This document shows positions 1 through 8,544 of a stretch of DNA of 48,747 nucleotides, piece after piece (positions within the stretch are counted from its first letter, which is position 1; every line of letters begins with the position of its first letter). The translations under genes were made by a program, and so were the position numbers. Location: contig JAGVAB010000130.1 of the NCBI GenBank assembly GCA_020060485.1, positions 1-48,747 on the forward strand. Direction: 5' to 3'. The notes beneath the pieces were generated by a model. The model ran no database searches, was not told where the DNA came from, and saw only the letters and a list, made by a program, of their open reading frames with translations. The DNA is from Anaerolineales bacterium (GTDB lineage: Bacteria; Chloroflexota; Anaerolineae; Anaerolineales; Anaerolineaceae).

Positions 1-86
1 TCTCTTGTTTCAATAAGCGCCAACTTCTCAAACAGCGTTTCCCCAATTATCAGGCTCATGTTTTTCAGTTCATATAAGCCCATCAT
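1..86 (-). CDS. 5' end of an unidentified leftward gene (partial)
   Basis: The first 28 codons of a gene that runs off the left edge of the window. The start ATG at 86-84 is preceded by GGGGAG seven bases upstream, a good Shine-Dalgarno sequence, and the frame stays open to base 1. The visible N-terminus (MMGLYELKN, then SLIIGETLFEKLALIETR) is not enough to recognise a family. A second ATG at 83-81 is also possible. It is divergent from the kinase gene at 201, sharing a 114-bp intergenic region. Confidence rests only on the SD and the open frame. Confidence 0.5.
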   Translation of the reverse strand, partial: MMGLYELKNMSLIIGETLFEKLALIETR

Positions 87-132
87 TTAGCCACTCCCCA
101 TTCAGAGGTTTTTTTCGATCATCTGGCATTCT

Positions 133-141
133 TGGTATAAT
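133..141 (+). promoter_or_regulatory. Extended -10 promoter for the kinase gene
   Basis: TGGTATAAT is an extended -10 element (TGn followed by a consensus hexamer). No good -35 box lies 17 bp upstream. It would give a 5' leader of about 50 nt containing a small hairpin, CAAGGA/TCCTTG with a 7-nt loop. Confidence 0.45.
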
Positions 142-200
142 GGATTTCCCATTGCAAGGAAAGATGATCCTTGGTGGAATTCTAATGAAATCGGATCGAC

Positions 201-1934
201 ATGACCATGGATAAGAAGAAAGATGTTTGTATAAAACCAATGCCCCAGGACATGGTGGATATCTTCCTGCCGGGCGGCAAGGTGGTCTGCGGCCCACGAG
301 GTTCCACTGTTGAAGAATTTCTCAAGGCGCTGCCAGACTGGGAGGATCAGCAGATCGTTGGCGCCATTATCAATGGGGAATTGCGGGAACTTACCTATCC
401 GATCAAACGTGAGGCGGATGTTCTGCCGATTAACATGGCGGATCCGGACGGCGCCAGGATCTATCGCCGGTCACTGATCTATTTGCTGGAAGCGGCATAC
501 GAGGAGCTGTTTGGTGAAGGCGAGCTGACTGTGGATCACTCGGTTTCTTCGGGTGGTTTCTTTTGCCAGGTGATGGGCAGGAAGCCATTGACGGATGAAG
601 AGTTGCAGCGGCTGGAAAGCCATATGCGCACACTGGTGGAGAAAGATTTGCCCATTGAACGGACACAAGTGCCACTGAGGGAGGCTGTGGCGTTCTTTGC
701 AGATAATGGGCAGGCAGATAAAGTGCAGTTGTTGAAATATCGCCAGAAGCCGCATTTGATGATGTATCGATTGGCTGAACATCGGGATTATCATCATGGC
801 TATATGGTGGCATCCACGGGGTATTTGCGCTGGTTTGCCCTTTCACCACTGGAAGAAGGCTTTATCTTACGTTTTCCGCGCAGGCACCATCCGAGCGAGA
901 TTCAACCCGCGCCAGAGTCTTTGAATCTGATTGCCACCTTTCGCGAGTACGGGAATTGGTTGGAACGTTTGGGAGTCAGCAGTATCGGCGCATTGAATGA
1001 GGCGATTGAGGCTAATCGCATACGCGAGGTGGTTCTGGTCTCTGAGGCCTTGCATGAAATGCGAATCGCAGAGATTGCACGGGAGATCGTTCAGCATCCA
1101 GAAAAATCGTTGATCGTCATCGCCGGGCCTTCGTCTTCAGGAAAGACCACATTTTCGAAGAGATTGGCCATTCAATTATTGGCGCAAGGTATTTCCCCTT
1201 TTGCACTGGAAATGGACAATTATTTTGTTGACCGGGTGAAGACGCCTTTGGACGAGGACGGCAAATACGATTACGAATCAATTCGCGCGCTGAACACGAA
1301 AGCCCTGGGTGAACATTTACAACGCATGATGGCCGGTGATGAAGTGCAGTTGTTGCACTACAACTTTAAGTCAGGGGTGAGTGAACCTGGTGAAGTGGTC
1401 AGACTGGTATCAGACCAACTGATCATTCTGGAGGGCATCCATGGCTTGAATCCAAACCTGCTCACCGATGTGCCGGCGGAGCGTATTTTTCGCATTTACA
1501 TCTCTGCCCTGACGCAACTCAATCTGGACAGGCAAAACCGGATTTCAACAACGGATACTCGTTTGATTCGGCGGATCGTGCGTGATGCACGTGAACGTGG
1601 TTATTCGGCCAGTCAAACGATCGGTCAATGGGAGTCAGTGCGGCGCGGGGAAAAAAGAAATATTTTTCCCTATCAAAACAATGCGGATGAAATGTTCAAT
1701 TCGGCATTGGTATATGAACTGGCGGCATTAAAACCGCTGGCAGAACCAATCTTGCGCCAGGTGGCTCATGGCTCACCAGAACATATTGAAGCCAAAAGGC
1801 TGCTGGCGCTTCTGGAGTGGTTCTTGCCGATGGATGTTGATCTGATACCGGACAATTCCTTGCTGCGAGAATTTTATGGGGGATCGATTTTGAAAGAGTT
1901 CAAGTTGTGGGAGGAGACGGCCTTTCACGCATAA
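201..1934 (+). CDS. Uridine kinase-like nucleoside kinase with TGS and ThrRS-like N-terminal domains
   Basis: A 577-residue cytoplasmic enzyme. Residues about 18-75 look like a TGS domain (VDIFLPGGKVV...), residues about 80-200 resemble the second additional domain of threonyl-tRNA synthetase, and the C-terminal half is a P-loop kinase of the phosphoribulokinase/uridine kinase family. The Walker A motif GPSSSGKTT lies near residues 309-317, followed by EMDNYFVDR, the usual substrate-binding region. Family knowledge suggests phosphorylation of a nucleoside such as uridine; the true substrate of this long form is not established. Length is normal for the long form. An alternative ATG lies two codons downstream (207). 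It ends at a bidirectional terminator shared with the convergent aminotransferase. Confidence 0.85.
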   Translation: MTMDKKKDVCIKPMPQDMVDIFLPGGKVVCGPRGSTVEEFLKALPDWEDQQIVGAIINGELRELTYPIKREADVLPINMADPDGARIYRRSLIYLLEAAYEELFGEGELTVDHSVSSGGFFCQVMGRKPLTDEELQRLESHMRTLVEKDLPIERTQVPLREAVAFFADNGQADKVQLLKYRQKPHLMMYRLAEHRDYHHGYMVASTGYLRWFALSPLEEGFILRFPRRHHPSEIQPAPESLNLIATFREYGNWLERLGVSSIGALNEAIEANRIREVVLVSEALHEMRIAEIAREIVQHPEKSLIVIAGPSSSGKTTFSKRLAIQLLAQGISPFALEMDNYFVDRVKTPLDEDGKYDYESIRALNTKALGEHLQRMMAGDEVQLLHYNFKSGVSEPGEVVRLVSDQLIILEGIHGLNPNLLTDVPAERIFRIYISALTQLNLDRQNRISTTDTRLIRRIVRDARERGYSASQTIGQWESVRRGEKRNIFPYQNNADEMFNSALVYELAALKPLAEPILRQVAHGSPEHIEAKRLLALLEWFLPMDVDLIPDNSLLREFYGGSILKEFKLWEETAFHA

Positions 1935-1972
1935 ATTTGACAATGGTTAAATGGGCTGGTTCTGTCTCCAGA

Positions 1973-2008
1973 ACAACGCCCGCAAGTCGAGAGATTTGCG
2001 GGCGTTGT
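1973..2008. terminator. Bidirectional intrinsic terminator
   Basis: A perfect 13-bp stem, ACAACGCCCGCAA with TTGCGGGCGTTGT, and a 10-nt loop lie between the convergent kinase and aminotransferase genes. T-rich sequence follows on the plus strand. Confidence 0.8.
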
Positions 2009-2029
2009 TGTTTGGTGAGCAGGAAAATG

Positions 2030-3250
2030 CTACAGGTGTGTTTTGACCACACGGCCCAGGCGGGAAATGCCTTCCGCTATGAGTTCCGGGTTTGAGAATG
2101 AGAAATTCAAGCGCATGGTGTTTTGTCCACCGCCGCAGGGGAAGAAGGATTCTCCAGGTACAAAGGCCACTTTATCTTTCAAGGCTTCTTTGAGAAGGGC
2201 GGTGGTGTTCATATGCTCCGGTAAGGTGACCCAGAGGAAAAGTCCCCCCTCAGGTTTTGTCCAGTGGACACCTTCCGGCATGTGCTCGGCCAGACAATCC
2301 AGCATGACCTCGCGCCGTTCGCGGTAAACCTTGCGAATGATCTGTACGTGATTGTCAATGAAGCCATTTTTGCAGACTTCGTAGGCAGTCATCTGCACGA
2401 AGTTGGAAGTGTTCAGATCTGCACCCTGCTTGGCTTTGACCAAAGCACCAACCACTGATTCTGGTGCGATCACCCAGGCGAGGCGCAGTCCAGGCGCCAG
2501 GATCTTTGAATAGGTGCTCAGATAGATGACATTTCCGGCATAGGGAATATTGCATTCCAAACCACTGCATTCGCTGTCCAGGGTTAAAACGCTGGGTAAA
2601 TGGTTGCCTTCAAAGCGGAGTTTTCCATAGGGGTCATCTTCGACGATGGGAACGCCGTATTGTTTGGCAAGCGCGACAAGCCGGCGGCGGCGTTCAAGGT
2701 TCATGGTGCGGCCAGTGGGATTCTGGAAATTGGGAAGAACATAAATGAATTTGGGGCCTGCCCGCAGAGCATCTTCGAGGGCGTCAATTTTCATGCCATC
2801 GTCATCTGAATCTACGGCGATGTACTCAGCCTGATAGGCATTCCATGCCTGCAACGCTCCCAGATAGGTTGGCGCTTCAACCAGGATGCGGTCACCGGGG
2901 TTGATGAAGACTTTTCCGATCAAATCCAGCCCTTGTTGAGACCCCGATGTGATCAGCACATTGTCGGTATTTATGTTGATGCCGTAATGGGCGCTATATT
3001 CGACGATCCATTGTTTGAGGGGAAGATATCCTTCTGTTGTTCCATACTGAAGGGCGTCTTTTCCCTGGTTCTCAAGCACGCGCATAGCCGCTTGTTTGAA
3101 TTCCTCAACTGGAAAGACGGTCGGAGCAGGAAGCCCTCCGGCAAATGAGATTACATCCGGTTGGGTGGTGAATTTTAATAGTTCCCGAATCACCGAGCTT
3201 GACATGCGCTGAAGGCGTAGTGCATAGCGATGGTCCCAAAGGGTCTGCAT
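2030..3250 (-). CDS. PLP-dependent aminotransferase, class I/II (LysN / 2-aminoadipate type)
   Basis: A 406-residue cytoplasmic fold-type I aminotransferase. SFAGGLPAPTVFP near residue 35 is typical of the LysN/AAT-like MocR-related branch that lacks a DNA-binding domain. N177 (in NPTG), D206 and Y208 and the Schiff-base lysine K249 (STYSKILAPGLRLAW) are all present, as is the late arginine (MRLNFSF) that binds the substrate carboxylate. Members transaminate 2-aminoadipate, aromatic or branched-chain amino acids with 2-oxoglutarate, so the substrate cannot be fixed from sequence. The start has a good SD (AAAGGAG). It is a single gene between terminators. Confidence 0.9.
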   Translation of the reverse strand: MQTLWDHRYALRLQRMSSSVIRELLKFTTQPDVISFAGGLPAPTVFPVEEFKQAAMRVLENQGKDALQYGTTEGYLPLKQWIVEYSAHYGININTDNVLITSGSQQGLDLIGKVFINPGDRILVEAPTYLGALQAWNAYQAEYIAVDSDDDGMKIDALEDALRAGPKFIYVLPNFQNPTGRTMNLERRRRLVALAKQYGVPIVEDDPYGKLRFEGNHLPSVLTLDSECSGLECNIPYAGNVIYLSTYSKILAPGLRLAWVIAPESVVGALVKAKQGADLNTSNFVQMTAYEVCKNGFIDNHVQIIRKVYRERREVMLDCLAEHMPEGVHWTKPEGGLFLWVTLPEHMNTTALLKEALKDKVAFVPGESFFPCGGGQNTMRLNFSFSNPELIAEGISRLGRVVKTHL

Positions 3251-3282
3251 ACATTTCTCCTTTTACGAGCTGGTCTAGAAGG

Positions 3283-3297
3283 TTGATTGACAATCAA
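3283..3297. promoter_or_regulatory. Inverted repeat upstream of the aminotransferase
   Basis: TTGATT-GAC-AATCAA is a 6-3-6 perfect inverted repeat about 35 bp before the aminotransferase start. It sits in the position of a -35 region and could be an operator. No convincing -10 box accompanies it, and it is short enough to occur by chance. Confidence 0.3.
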
Positions 3298-3325
3298 ATA
3301 GCGGGCGTTGGATAACGCCCGCTAT
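3298..3325 (-). terminator. Intrinsic terminator of glyA-gcvT
   Basis: A 12-bp stem built on ATAGCGGGCGTT paired with its complement, closed by a 4-nt loop, just after the glyA-gcvT stop. On the minus strand it is followed by TTTGATTG. Confidence 0.75.
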
Positions 3326-3332
3326 GGTGCCA

Positions 3333-6300
3333 CTAGAGTTTTGGAAACCGTGCAAGAACCAGAGCTGTATCGGGCAGGGATATTTTGTCTCCCATTTTTA
3401 ATTCGGCAGGCGGTTTTCCGGCTTTATTCGAGGCGCTTTGGAAGATGGCGATAGGGGTACCTTCTTCAGTGTATTTCAATTCAAGATAGGCCTGGCCGGT
3501 GAGGAAACCTTCGCTGTCAATGGCGCAACTGGTCACCACGCCAATGGTGCGGCCTTTCTGGTCAAGCACCGGGTCGCCCAGATGGGCCATGCGTACACCT
3601 TTGTCTGTGAAGCGAAAACGAATGACTTCGGCTTTTTGGGAGGCGAGACGCTGAAGATATGCTTGTCGTCCGATGAACCAGGGTTTATATACTTTAACGT
3701 AGGAGCCAAAACCAGCTTCGGCAACGCCCAGATCCAGTTGGCCGGACATTTCGTGTCCATAGAGGGGTAAACCGGCTTCGGTGCGCAGCGAATCACGGGC
3801 GCCCAACCCGCAAGGTTTGAGGCCAGAAGCCTCGCCGGCTTTGAGCAGTGCTTTCCATAGGTCGGCTGCCTGATCGGGGTGCACAAAAAGTTCGAAGGCC
3901 ATCTTCTCGCCGGTGTAACCCGTGCGAGAGACGATCAGGTCAAAGCCGCCGACCTCGGCATCGCACAGGCGGGTACGGGTCAGACGCTTGATCCGGGCGG
4001 TGTCCTCCGGGCTGCAACCCAATGACAGCAGGATATCGCGTGCTTTGCGGCCCTGCAGAGCCAACCCGACGCGCATGTCTTTGCCTTCTTTGGGGTCACG
4101 CAAATTCCGCAATACTGCGCTACGGCCAAGAGCATGTACCCAGGGGCGGTTTGAATCAACCATAACTTTGCCGGAATGAACGGCGTTCAGCCAGGCCCAA
4201 TCCTTGTCGTCATTGGAGGCGTTGACCACTAGCAGGAAGATATTTTGGTCCCGACGATAGACCATCAAATCATCGATCACATTGGCATGTGGGTCAAGTA
4301 AATGCGTGTAGCAAGACTCCCCAATCCCCAGAGCATTAATATCATTGCCGCAGACGCAGTCCAGGAAACTGGCAGCGTCCGTCCCTTCGCATTGATAAAC
4401 GCCCATATGGGCAATATCAAACAGGCCGGCGGACTGGCGGGTTGCCTGATGTTCTTCCACGACCGATGTGTACCAAACAGGCATTTCCCATCCAGCGAAG
4501 GGAATGACGCGTGCACCCAGTGCCTTGTGTTCATCATACAACGGTGTGCGTTTTAAGGGAGGATCCAGTGGGTCCTGCCAGTTGAATTCCGGCAGGGGGT
4601 CAGCCTGACCCTGGCTTGGATCCTGACCGATGAAATACGGCTTGTTGAAATCACAAATTTCTCCACTGGCTTCCGTTACCGGCGCGGCATCAGATTCGCG
4701 GATGGTCACCGGGCCAGGAAGGCGGCGCGAGAGATCGGAATCAAATTTGATATAGCCATCCGAAATATCCCGCAGCCATGTGGCAGCCAAAGTGGCCTTG
4801 GTGGTGGGCAAGCTGAAGCGGTATGTGCCTGGTCCAACATAGGTCAGAATGCCCTCAATGGCGCCTTGCGGGGTAACAATACTGGTGCGCTGGCTGTCGC
4901 CTTCCTTGAGTTTTTCAACATCACTGGAAAAGACAAAGTGGACAAAGTGGTATATTGACTTGCCAGGCTGTAGAGATTGGGCATTATCTCCACTGAATTG
5001 ATAGTTGCCAAAATGATACACGCTGCGAGAGCTGAGCTCCAGGACTGTCCAATCGTTGGTGGATTTTGGTTTGTCATCCAGATAGAAGAAGTGGGGGTAG
5101 CCATGCGGTTCAAATTTTGCATCAACGGCGCCGGCAGCAGCCAATTCGCGGACACGCAGCTTGGCTTTCTCGAGGACTTCGAAATCAACCTTGGCGCGCA
5201 GCTCGGTGGACTTACGTCCCTCCTGGCTATAGGGTGTTGTGGCCTGGAGAATATCGGCAATGATGTCACCGACTTCAACCATCTGTTTTTCTCCGAGGCC
5301 GCGCTGGGTCATCCATGGGGTTCCATAGCGCACGCCCATGGCGCGCAGTGCAGATGTGTCACCGGGGATGGTGTTGCGGTTGGTGACGATGCCGGCAATA
5401 TCCAGAATGCGGGCAGCCATATCACCGGAGAGGGGGGTGCCATCAGGGCCAGTTACTGATCGGCAGTCAATATTGCCGAGATGGGTATCCGTGCCGCCAA
5501 AGGAGATGCGCAAGCCGCGCTGGCTGAGGCGGTCGGTCAGCGTTTTGCAGTTCTTGACGATCTGGTTTTGCAGGGAGTGAAATTCGGGTGAGGATGCCAG
5601 TTTGAAGGTTAATGCCAGGGCGGCGATGGCATGGATATGCGGACCGCCTTGTTCACCAGGGAAAACGGCGCGGTCGATTTTCTTTGAAATGGTGCTGTCC
5701 ATAGTGATGATGCAGGCGCCGCGTGGACCAGTCAGGGTTTTGTGGGTGGTGAAGGTGATGATATGGGCATGGCCGACGGGAGATGAAATGACTTTGGCGG
5801 CCACCATGCCGGCGATGTGGGATATATCTGCCAGGAAATAAGCGCCTACGGCATCGGAAATTTGCCGGAAGCGTTTCCAGTCGGGAACCCAGGGATAAGA
5901 GGAATACCCGGCTACGATGATCTTGGGTTTAAACTCGCGGGCCATGGCTTCGATGACATCATAGTCCAGCTGTTCGGTTTGCGGGTCAACATTGTAATGT
6001 ACGGCGTTGTAAATCTTGCCAGAACGGTTGACGGGAGAGCCGTGTGTGAGGTGGCCGCCATGCAAGAGGTTCAAACCCATGATGGTGTCGCCAGGCTGGA
6101 TGAGGGCATGATAGACGGCATTGTTCGCCGGGGCGCCAGATAAGGCCTGCACATTGACGTAAAGCTGTTCAGCAGGGACAGTGTCAGTGGCAAAGGTTTC
6201 CGCACAACGGCGGCGGGTGAGTGATTCTACGATATCAGCGTATTCAACACCCTTGTAATAACGTGGATCACTGTAGCGGCGGATATATGCGAGGCGCGCG

Positions 6301-6533
6301 GGATAATCGAGAATCTCATCTTCCGTCATCCAGCGCATGGCTTCGCCGGGGTAGCCTTCAGCGTAAAGGTTCTGAAATGCGGAACCAAGCGCTTCGCGAA
6401 CTGCCAATGGGGCTGAGCTTTCACTTGGAATCAGGATAAGGCGCCGGTATTGTCTTTCTGCTTCGAGTTGGGTTAGTTCATACAACTTGGGGTCAAGTTC
6501 TTCAAGTGAACCGTGGAAGAGATGATCGTGCAT
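3333..6533 (-). CDS. glyA-gcvT: Fused serine hydroxymethyltransferase and glycine-cleavage T protein with a degenerate T-like domain between
   Basis: One unbroken frame of 1,066 codons. Residues about 1-465 are SHMT (serine + THF to glycine + 5,10-methylene-THF): D236, H239 and the PLP lysine K265 (TTHKTLTGPRG) are present, as is R402 in VRYGTPW. An insertion of about 25 residues (roughly 64-90) separates YAEGYPG from RYYKGVEY beside the active site. Residues about 495-615 read like the N-terminal half of GcvT (SSDVEKLKEGDSQ, then LTYVGPGTYRF), but the catalytic IDD is IEG (559-561). Residues about 655-1066 are a full GcvT (aminomethyltransferase) with I753-D754-D755. The product may channel methylene-THF between the two reactions; this is inference. 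gcvH, gcvP and lpd are not in the window. SD is AGGAG; the gene is monocistronic. Confidence 0.92.
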   Translation of the reverse strand: MHDHLFHGSLEELDPKLYELTQLEAERQYRRLILIPSESSAPLAVREALGSAFQNLYAEGYPGEAMRWMTEDEILDYPARLAYIRRYSDPRYYKGVEYADIVESLTRRRCAETFATDTVPAEQLYVNVQALSGAPANNAVYHALIQPGDTIMGLNLLHGGHLTHGSPVNRSGKIYNAVHYNVDPQTEQLDYDVIEAMAREFKPKIIVAGYSSYPWVPDWKRFRQISDAVGAYFLADISHIAGMVAAKVISSPVGHAHIITFTTHKTLTGPRGACIITMDSTISKKIDRAVFPGEQGGPHIHAIAALALTFKLASSPEFHSLQNQIVKNCKTLTDRLSQRGLRISFGGTDTHLGNIDCRSVTGPDGTPLSGDMAARILDIAGIVTNRNTIPGDTSALRAMGVRYGTPWMTQRGLGEKQMVEVGDIIADILQATTPYSQEGRKSTELRAKVDFEVLEKAKLRVRELAAAGAVDAKFEPHGYPHFFYLDDKPKSTNDWTVLELSSRSVYHFGNYQFSGDNAQSLQPGKSIYHFVHFVFSSDVEKLKEGDSQRTSIVTPQGAIEGILTYVGPGTYRFSLPTTKATLAATWLRDISDGYIKFDSDLSRRLPGPVTIRESDAAPVTEASGEICDFNKPYFIGQDPSQGQADPLPEFNWQDPLDPPLKRTPLYDEHKALGARVIPFAGWEMPVWYTSVVEEHQATRQSAGLFDIAHMGVYQCEGTDAASFLDCVCGNDINALGIGESCYTHLLDPHANVIDDLMVYRRDQNIFLLVVNASNDDKDWAWLNAVHSGKVMVDSNRPWVHALGRSAVLRNLRDPKEGKDMRVGLALQGRKARDILLSLGCSPEDTARIKRLTRTRLCDAEVGGFDLIVSRTGYTGEKMAFELFVHPDQAADLWKALLKAGEASGLKPCGLGARDSLRTEAGLPLYGHEMSGQLDLGVAEAGFGSYVKVYKPWFIGRQAYLQRLASQKAEVIRFRFTDKGVRMAHLGDPVLDQKGRTIGVVTSCAIDSEGFLTGQAYLELKYTEEGTPIAIFQSASNKAGKPPAELKMGDKISLPDTALVLARFPKL

Positions 6534-6720
6534 TCTGTACTCCTATGGTTGAATAATTAGCTGGCGAGTCCGCTTGGATATACCAGTGTTTTTGTCATAC
6601 CACTTATGAACGTTTGAGACGCAGAACAATATAAACATTCTGGAAAAAGAGTTTCCAGCCATTTTGCGGGAATGTTAAATGAAAATATGATATTCAGATG
6701 ATCCCATTTGAGCACATCTT
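6534..6720 (-). promoter_or_regulatory. Long 5' leader of glyA-gcvT
   Basis: If transcription starts at the strong promoter at 6722-6750, the mRNA has a leader of about 180 nt. It contains a perfect hairpin, CTGGAAA/TTTCCAG with a 5-nt loop (6640-6658), and a possible CTGG...CCAG pairing closer to the start, then SD AGGAG. I do not find the conserved cores of the glycine, THF or SAM riboswitches. There is no terminator hairpin with a U-run, so attenuation is not indicated. The function of the leader is unknown. Confidence 0.4.
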
Positions 6721-6721
6721 T

Positions 6722-6750
6722 ATTGTAGCCCGTGAATGATTCTCGGTCAA
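6722..6750 (-). promoter_or_regulatory. Strong sigma-70-type promoter for glyA-gcvT
   Basis: On the minus strand TTGACC, a 17-bp spacer and TACAAT, five of six matches to consensus in each box. It lies in the 337-bp gap between glyA-gcvT and the divergent aminopeptidase gene. On the plus strand the same gap holds only a -10-like TATAAT at 6813-6818 for the aminopeptidase, with no clear -35. Confidence 0.75.
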
Positions 6751-6870
6751 GTCGTTGGAAGCATGGCCGGATTACGGACGTAAAAAAATGATTATTGAGA
6801 GCCGATGTGGGCTATAATCAGCTTATGAAATAGCTGAACCTGATTACAAAATGAAGGAAGGAATCTTTCC

Positions 6871-7980
6871 ATGCTCGATCCTCGAATTGAAAAATTGGCT
6901 GATTTGCTGGTGCATTATGCTGTGGAAGTGAAACCGGAACAGAAAGTACTGATCTGGGGACCGGACATTGCCTCCCCCTTACTGAAGGAGGTGTATGCCA
7001 GAGTGATCCAAACCGGGGCAGAACCGTTGATGTATGTGGAGATGCCGTGGGAGATTCGCACCACGCTTGAAAATGCATCTGATGAGCAACTCAGGAATCC
7101 GCCCAGCATTCTTCATCATGTTCTGGAAACATTTGATGCAATGATCCGCATCAAAGGCGATGTGAATACCAAAGATCTGACCAGCATTGATCCTCATAAA
7201 ATGGGGTTGCGCCAAGTCGGACGTGGAAAATTGATTGAAACTTACCTGCGGCGTTCGGCCAGTGGTGAGATGAATTGGACATTGACCATTTTTCCCACCA
7301 ATGCCTATGCCCAGGACGCTGATATGAGCCTTGAAGAATATGAGGATTTTGTTTTCAGGGCCTGTATGCCCGACCTGAATGACCCGATTGGTTACTGGAA
7401 AGGCGTTTCGGCCCGGCAGGAAAAGGTTGTTGAATGGTTGAAGGGCAAGAAGGATGTGCATGTGATTGGCCCGGATACCGATTTGCGACTCAGCATTGAT
7501 GGCCGGAAATTCATCAATTGCGATTGCCATATGAATGTGCCAGACGGGGAAGTGTTCACCGGCCCAGTGGAAGAGAGTGTGGAAGGACACGTCACTTTTT
7601 CCTACCCTGCCATCCATGAAGGACATGAGGTCACCGGGGTCAGGCTGTGGTTTGAACAGGGGCGGGTGGTAAAAGCTACGGCGGATAAAAATGAAGAATT
7701 CCTGTTGCAGATGCTGAACACCAGTGAAAGCTCACGTTATCTGGGTGAGTTTGCGATTGGAACAAATGAAGGTATTGACCGTTTTACCGGACAGATCCTG
7801 TTCGATGAGAAGATCGGTGGCAGTTTCCACATGGCGGTTGGCAGCGGTTATCCGGAGACCGGCAGCAAGAATAAAGCGCCCATTCATTGGGACATGATTT
7901 GCGATTTGCGCAATGGCGGGGAAATTTGGGTGGATGGTGATTTACTTTTTAAGAATGGCAAATTTGCGATTGATTTCTAA
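6871..7980 (+). CDS. M29 family metallo-aminopeptidase
   Basis: A 369-residue cytoplasmic aminopeptidase of the thermophilic AmpS/AmpT/PepS family, which removes N-terminal residues from peptides using two metal ions. Likely metal ligands by family comparison are E227 (in GEVFTGP), E300 (GTNEGI), H320 (GGSFHMAVGSGYPE), H339 and D341 (IHWDM). It is somewhat shorter than the roughly 410 residues usual for the family, but all ligand motifs are present. The start has AAGGAAGGAA upstream. It is monocistronic, ending at a perfect palindromic terminator. Confidence 0.9.
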   Translation: MLDPRIEKLADLLVHYAVEVKPEQKVLIWGPDIASPLLKEVYARVIQTGAEPLMYVEMPWEIRTTLENASDEQLRNPPSILHHVLETFDAMIRIKGDVNTKDLTSIDPHKMGLRQVGRGKLIETYLRRSASGEMNWTLTIFPTNAYAQDADMSLEEYEDFVFRACMPDLNDPIGYWKGVSARQEKVVEWLKGKKDVHVIGPDTDLRLSIDGRKFINCDCHMNVPDGEVFTGPVEESVEGHVTFSYPAIHEGHEVTGVRLWFEQGRVVKATADKNEEFLLQMLNTSESSRYLGEFAIGTNEGIDRFTGQILFDEKIGGSFHMAVGSGYPETGSKNKAPIHWDMICDLRNGGEIWVDGDLLFKNGKFAIDF

Positions 7981-7991
7981 CGCACAATAAA

Positions 7992-8021
7992 AAAGCCGAG
8001 CGGGCATGCCCGCTCGGCTTT
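7992..8021. terminator. Bidirectional intrinsic terminator (30-bp perfect palindrome)
   Basis: A perfect 30-bp palindrome centred on CGGGCATGCCCG with A-run and T-run flanks, between the convergent aminopeptidase and DUF4870 genes. Confidence 0.9.
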
Positions 8022-8042
8022 GGCGTCTAAGACGGGCAGGGT

Positions 8043-8381
8043 TTATGCCCAGCCCTGCTTCTTGACAAAGTCGGTAATGACCGGGATCTCGACCAATTCG
8101 CCCTTATTGGCTTTCAGCGCCCAGATAATGGTGATGACCATGTAAGCCACCCACACTACGCAGCCGATGAAGAATACTGGGGCCAGCAAAGAACTGATCG
8201 CCCAACCAATAACGCCCCAAGCAAGTGCCTGGATATTATGGGCCTTGATGAAAGGCCGGTTTTTTTTGTCTTCCATGAGCAGGATGATAACGGGGATGAG
8301 GGGTGAGAAGATATAAGCCAGCAAGGCCCACAGACGGTCATCACTGCTAATCTCAGATCCAGAATTGAAGTTTTCAGACAT
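8043..8381 (-). CDS. DUF4870 small membrane protein
   Basis: A 112-residue protein with a short polar N-terminus and three hydrophobic segments, near residues 17-36 (LWALLAYIFSPLIPVIILL), 52-72 and 72-90. DRLWALLAYI, then KKNRPFIKAHNIQAL, are hallmarks of the DUF4870/Tic20-like family. The function of that family is unknown. The start follows GGAGG with good spacing. Its own weak promoter is likely at 8426-8455. Confidence 0.85.
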   Translation of the reverse strand: MSENFNSGSEISSDDRLWALLAYIFSPLIPVIILLMEDKKNRPFIKAHNIQALAWGVIGWAISSLLAPVFFIGCVVWVAYMVITIIWALKANKGELVEIPVITDFVKKQGWA

Positions 8382-8425
8382 TTTTGCCTCCAGAGTAGGT
8401 TGTTGTTTTTTTGCTATCTAATACC

Positions 8426-8455
8426 ATTCTACAATATTCTCTTGAAAAAAGGCAA
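8426..8455 (-). promoter_or_regulatory. Candidate promoter for the DUF4870 gene
   Basis: On the minus strand TTGCCT, an 18-bp spacer and TAGAAT, about 45 bp before the start codon. Confidence 0.4.
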
Positions 8456-8527
8456 TAGTAAGGTTCTGTTTCGTTGCCTTATTCATGAATTTTACGAAAA
8501 ATTTCCAGTTTTAAGGTTAAAGCTGTG

Positions 8528-8534
8528 TTAAAAT
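8528..8534 (+). promoter_or_regulatory. -10 box close to the fmt start (possible leaderless mRNA)
   Basis: TTAAAAT lies 10 nt before the fmt ATG, which has no Shine-Dalgarno sequence. Transcription would begin at about 8541, leaving only a few bases before the start codon. No good -35 is visible, so this is weaker than the mutS case. Confidence 0.4.
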
Positions 8535-8544
8535 CGGTTGTATT

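Noticed and set aside
3333..6533. glyA and gcvT as two genes joined by a sequencing error
   Set aside because: The frame is continuous through about 190 linker codons with normal composition, and the linker itself resembles GcvT, so a single fused gene is the better reading.
6534..6720. Glycine or THF riboswitch
   Set aside because: None of the conserved core motifs of those classes can be found in the leader, in spite of the fitting gene.
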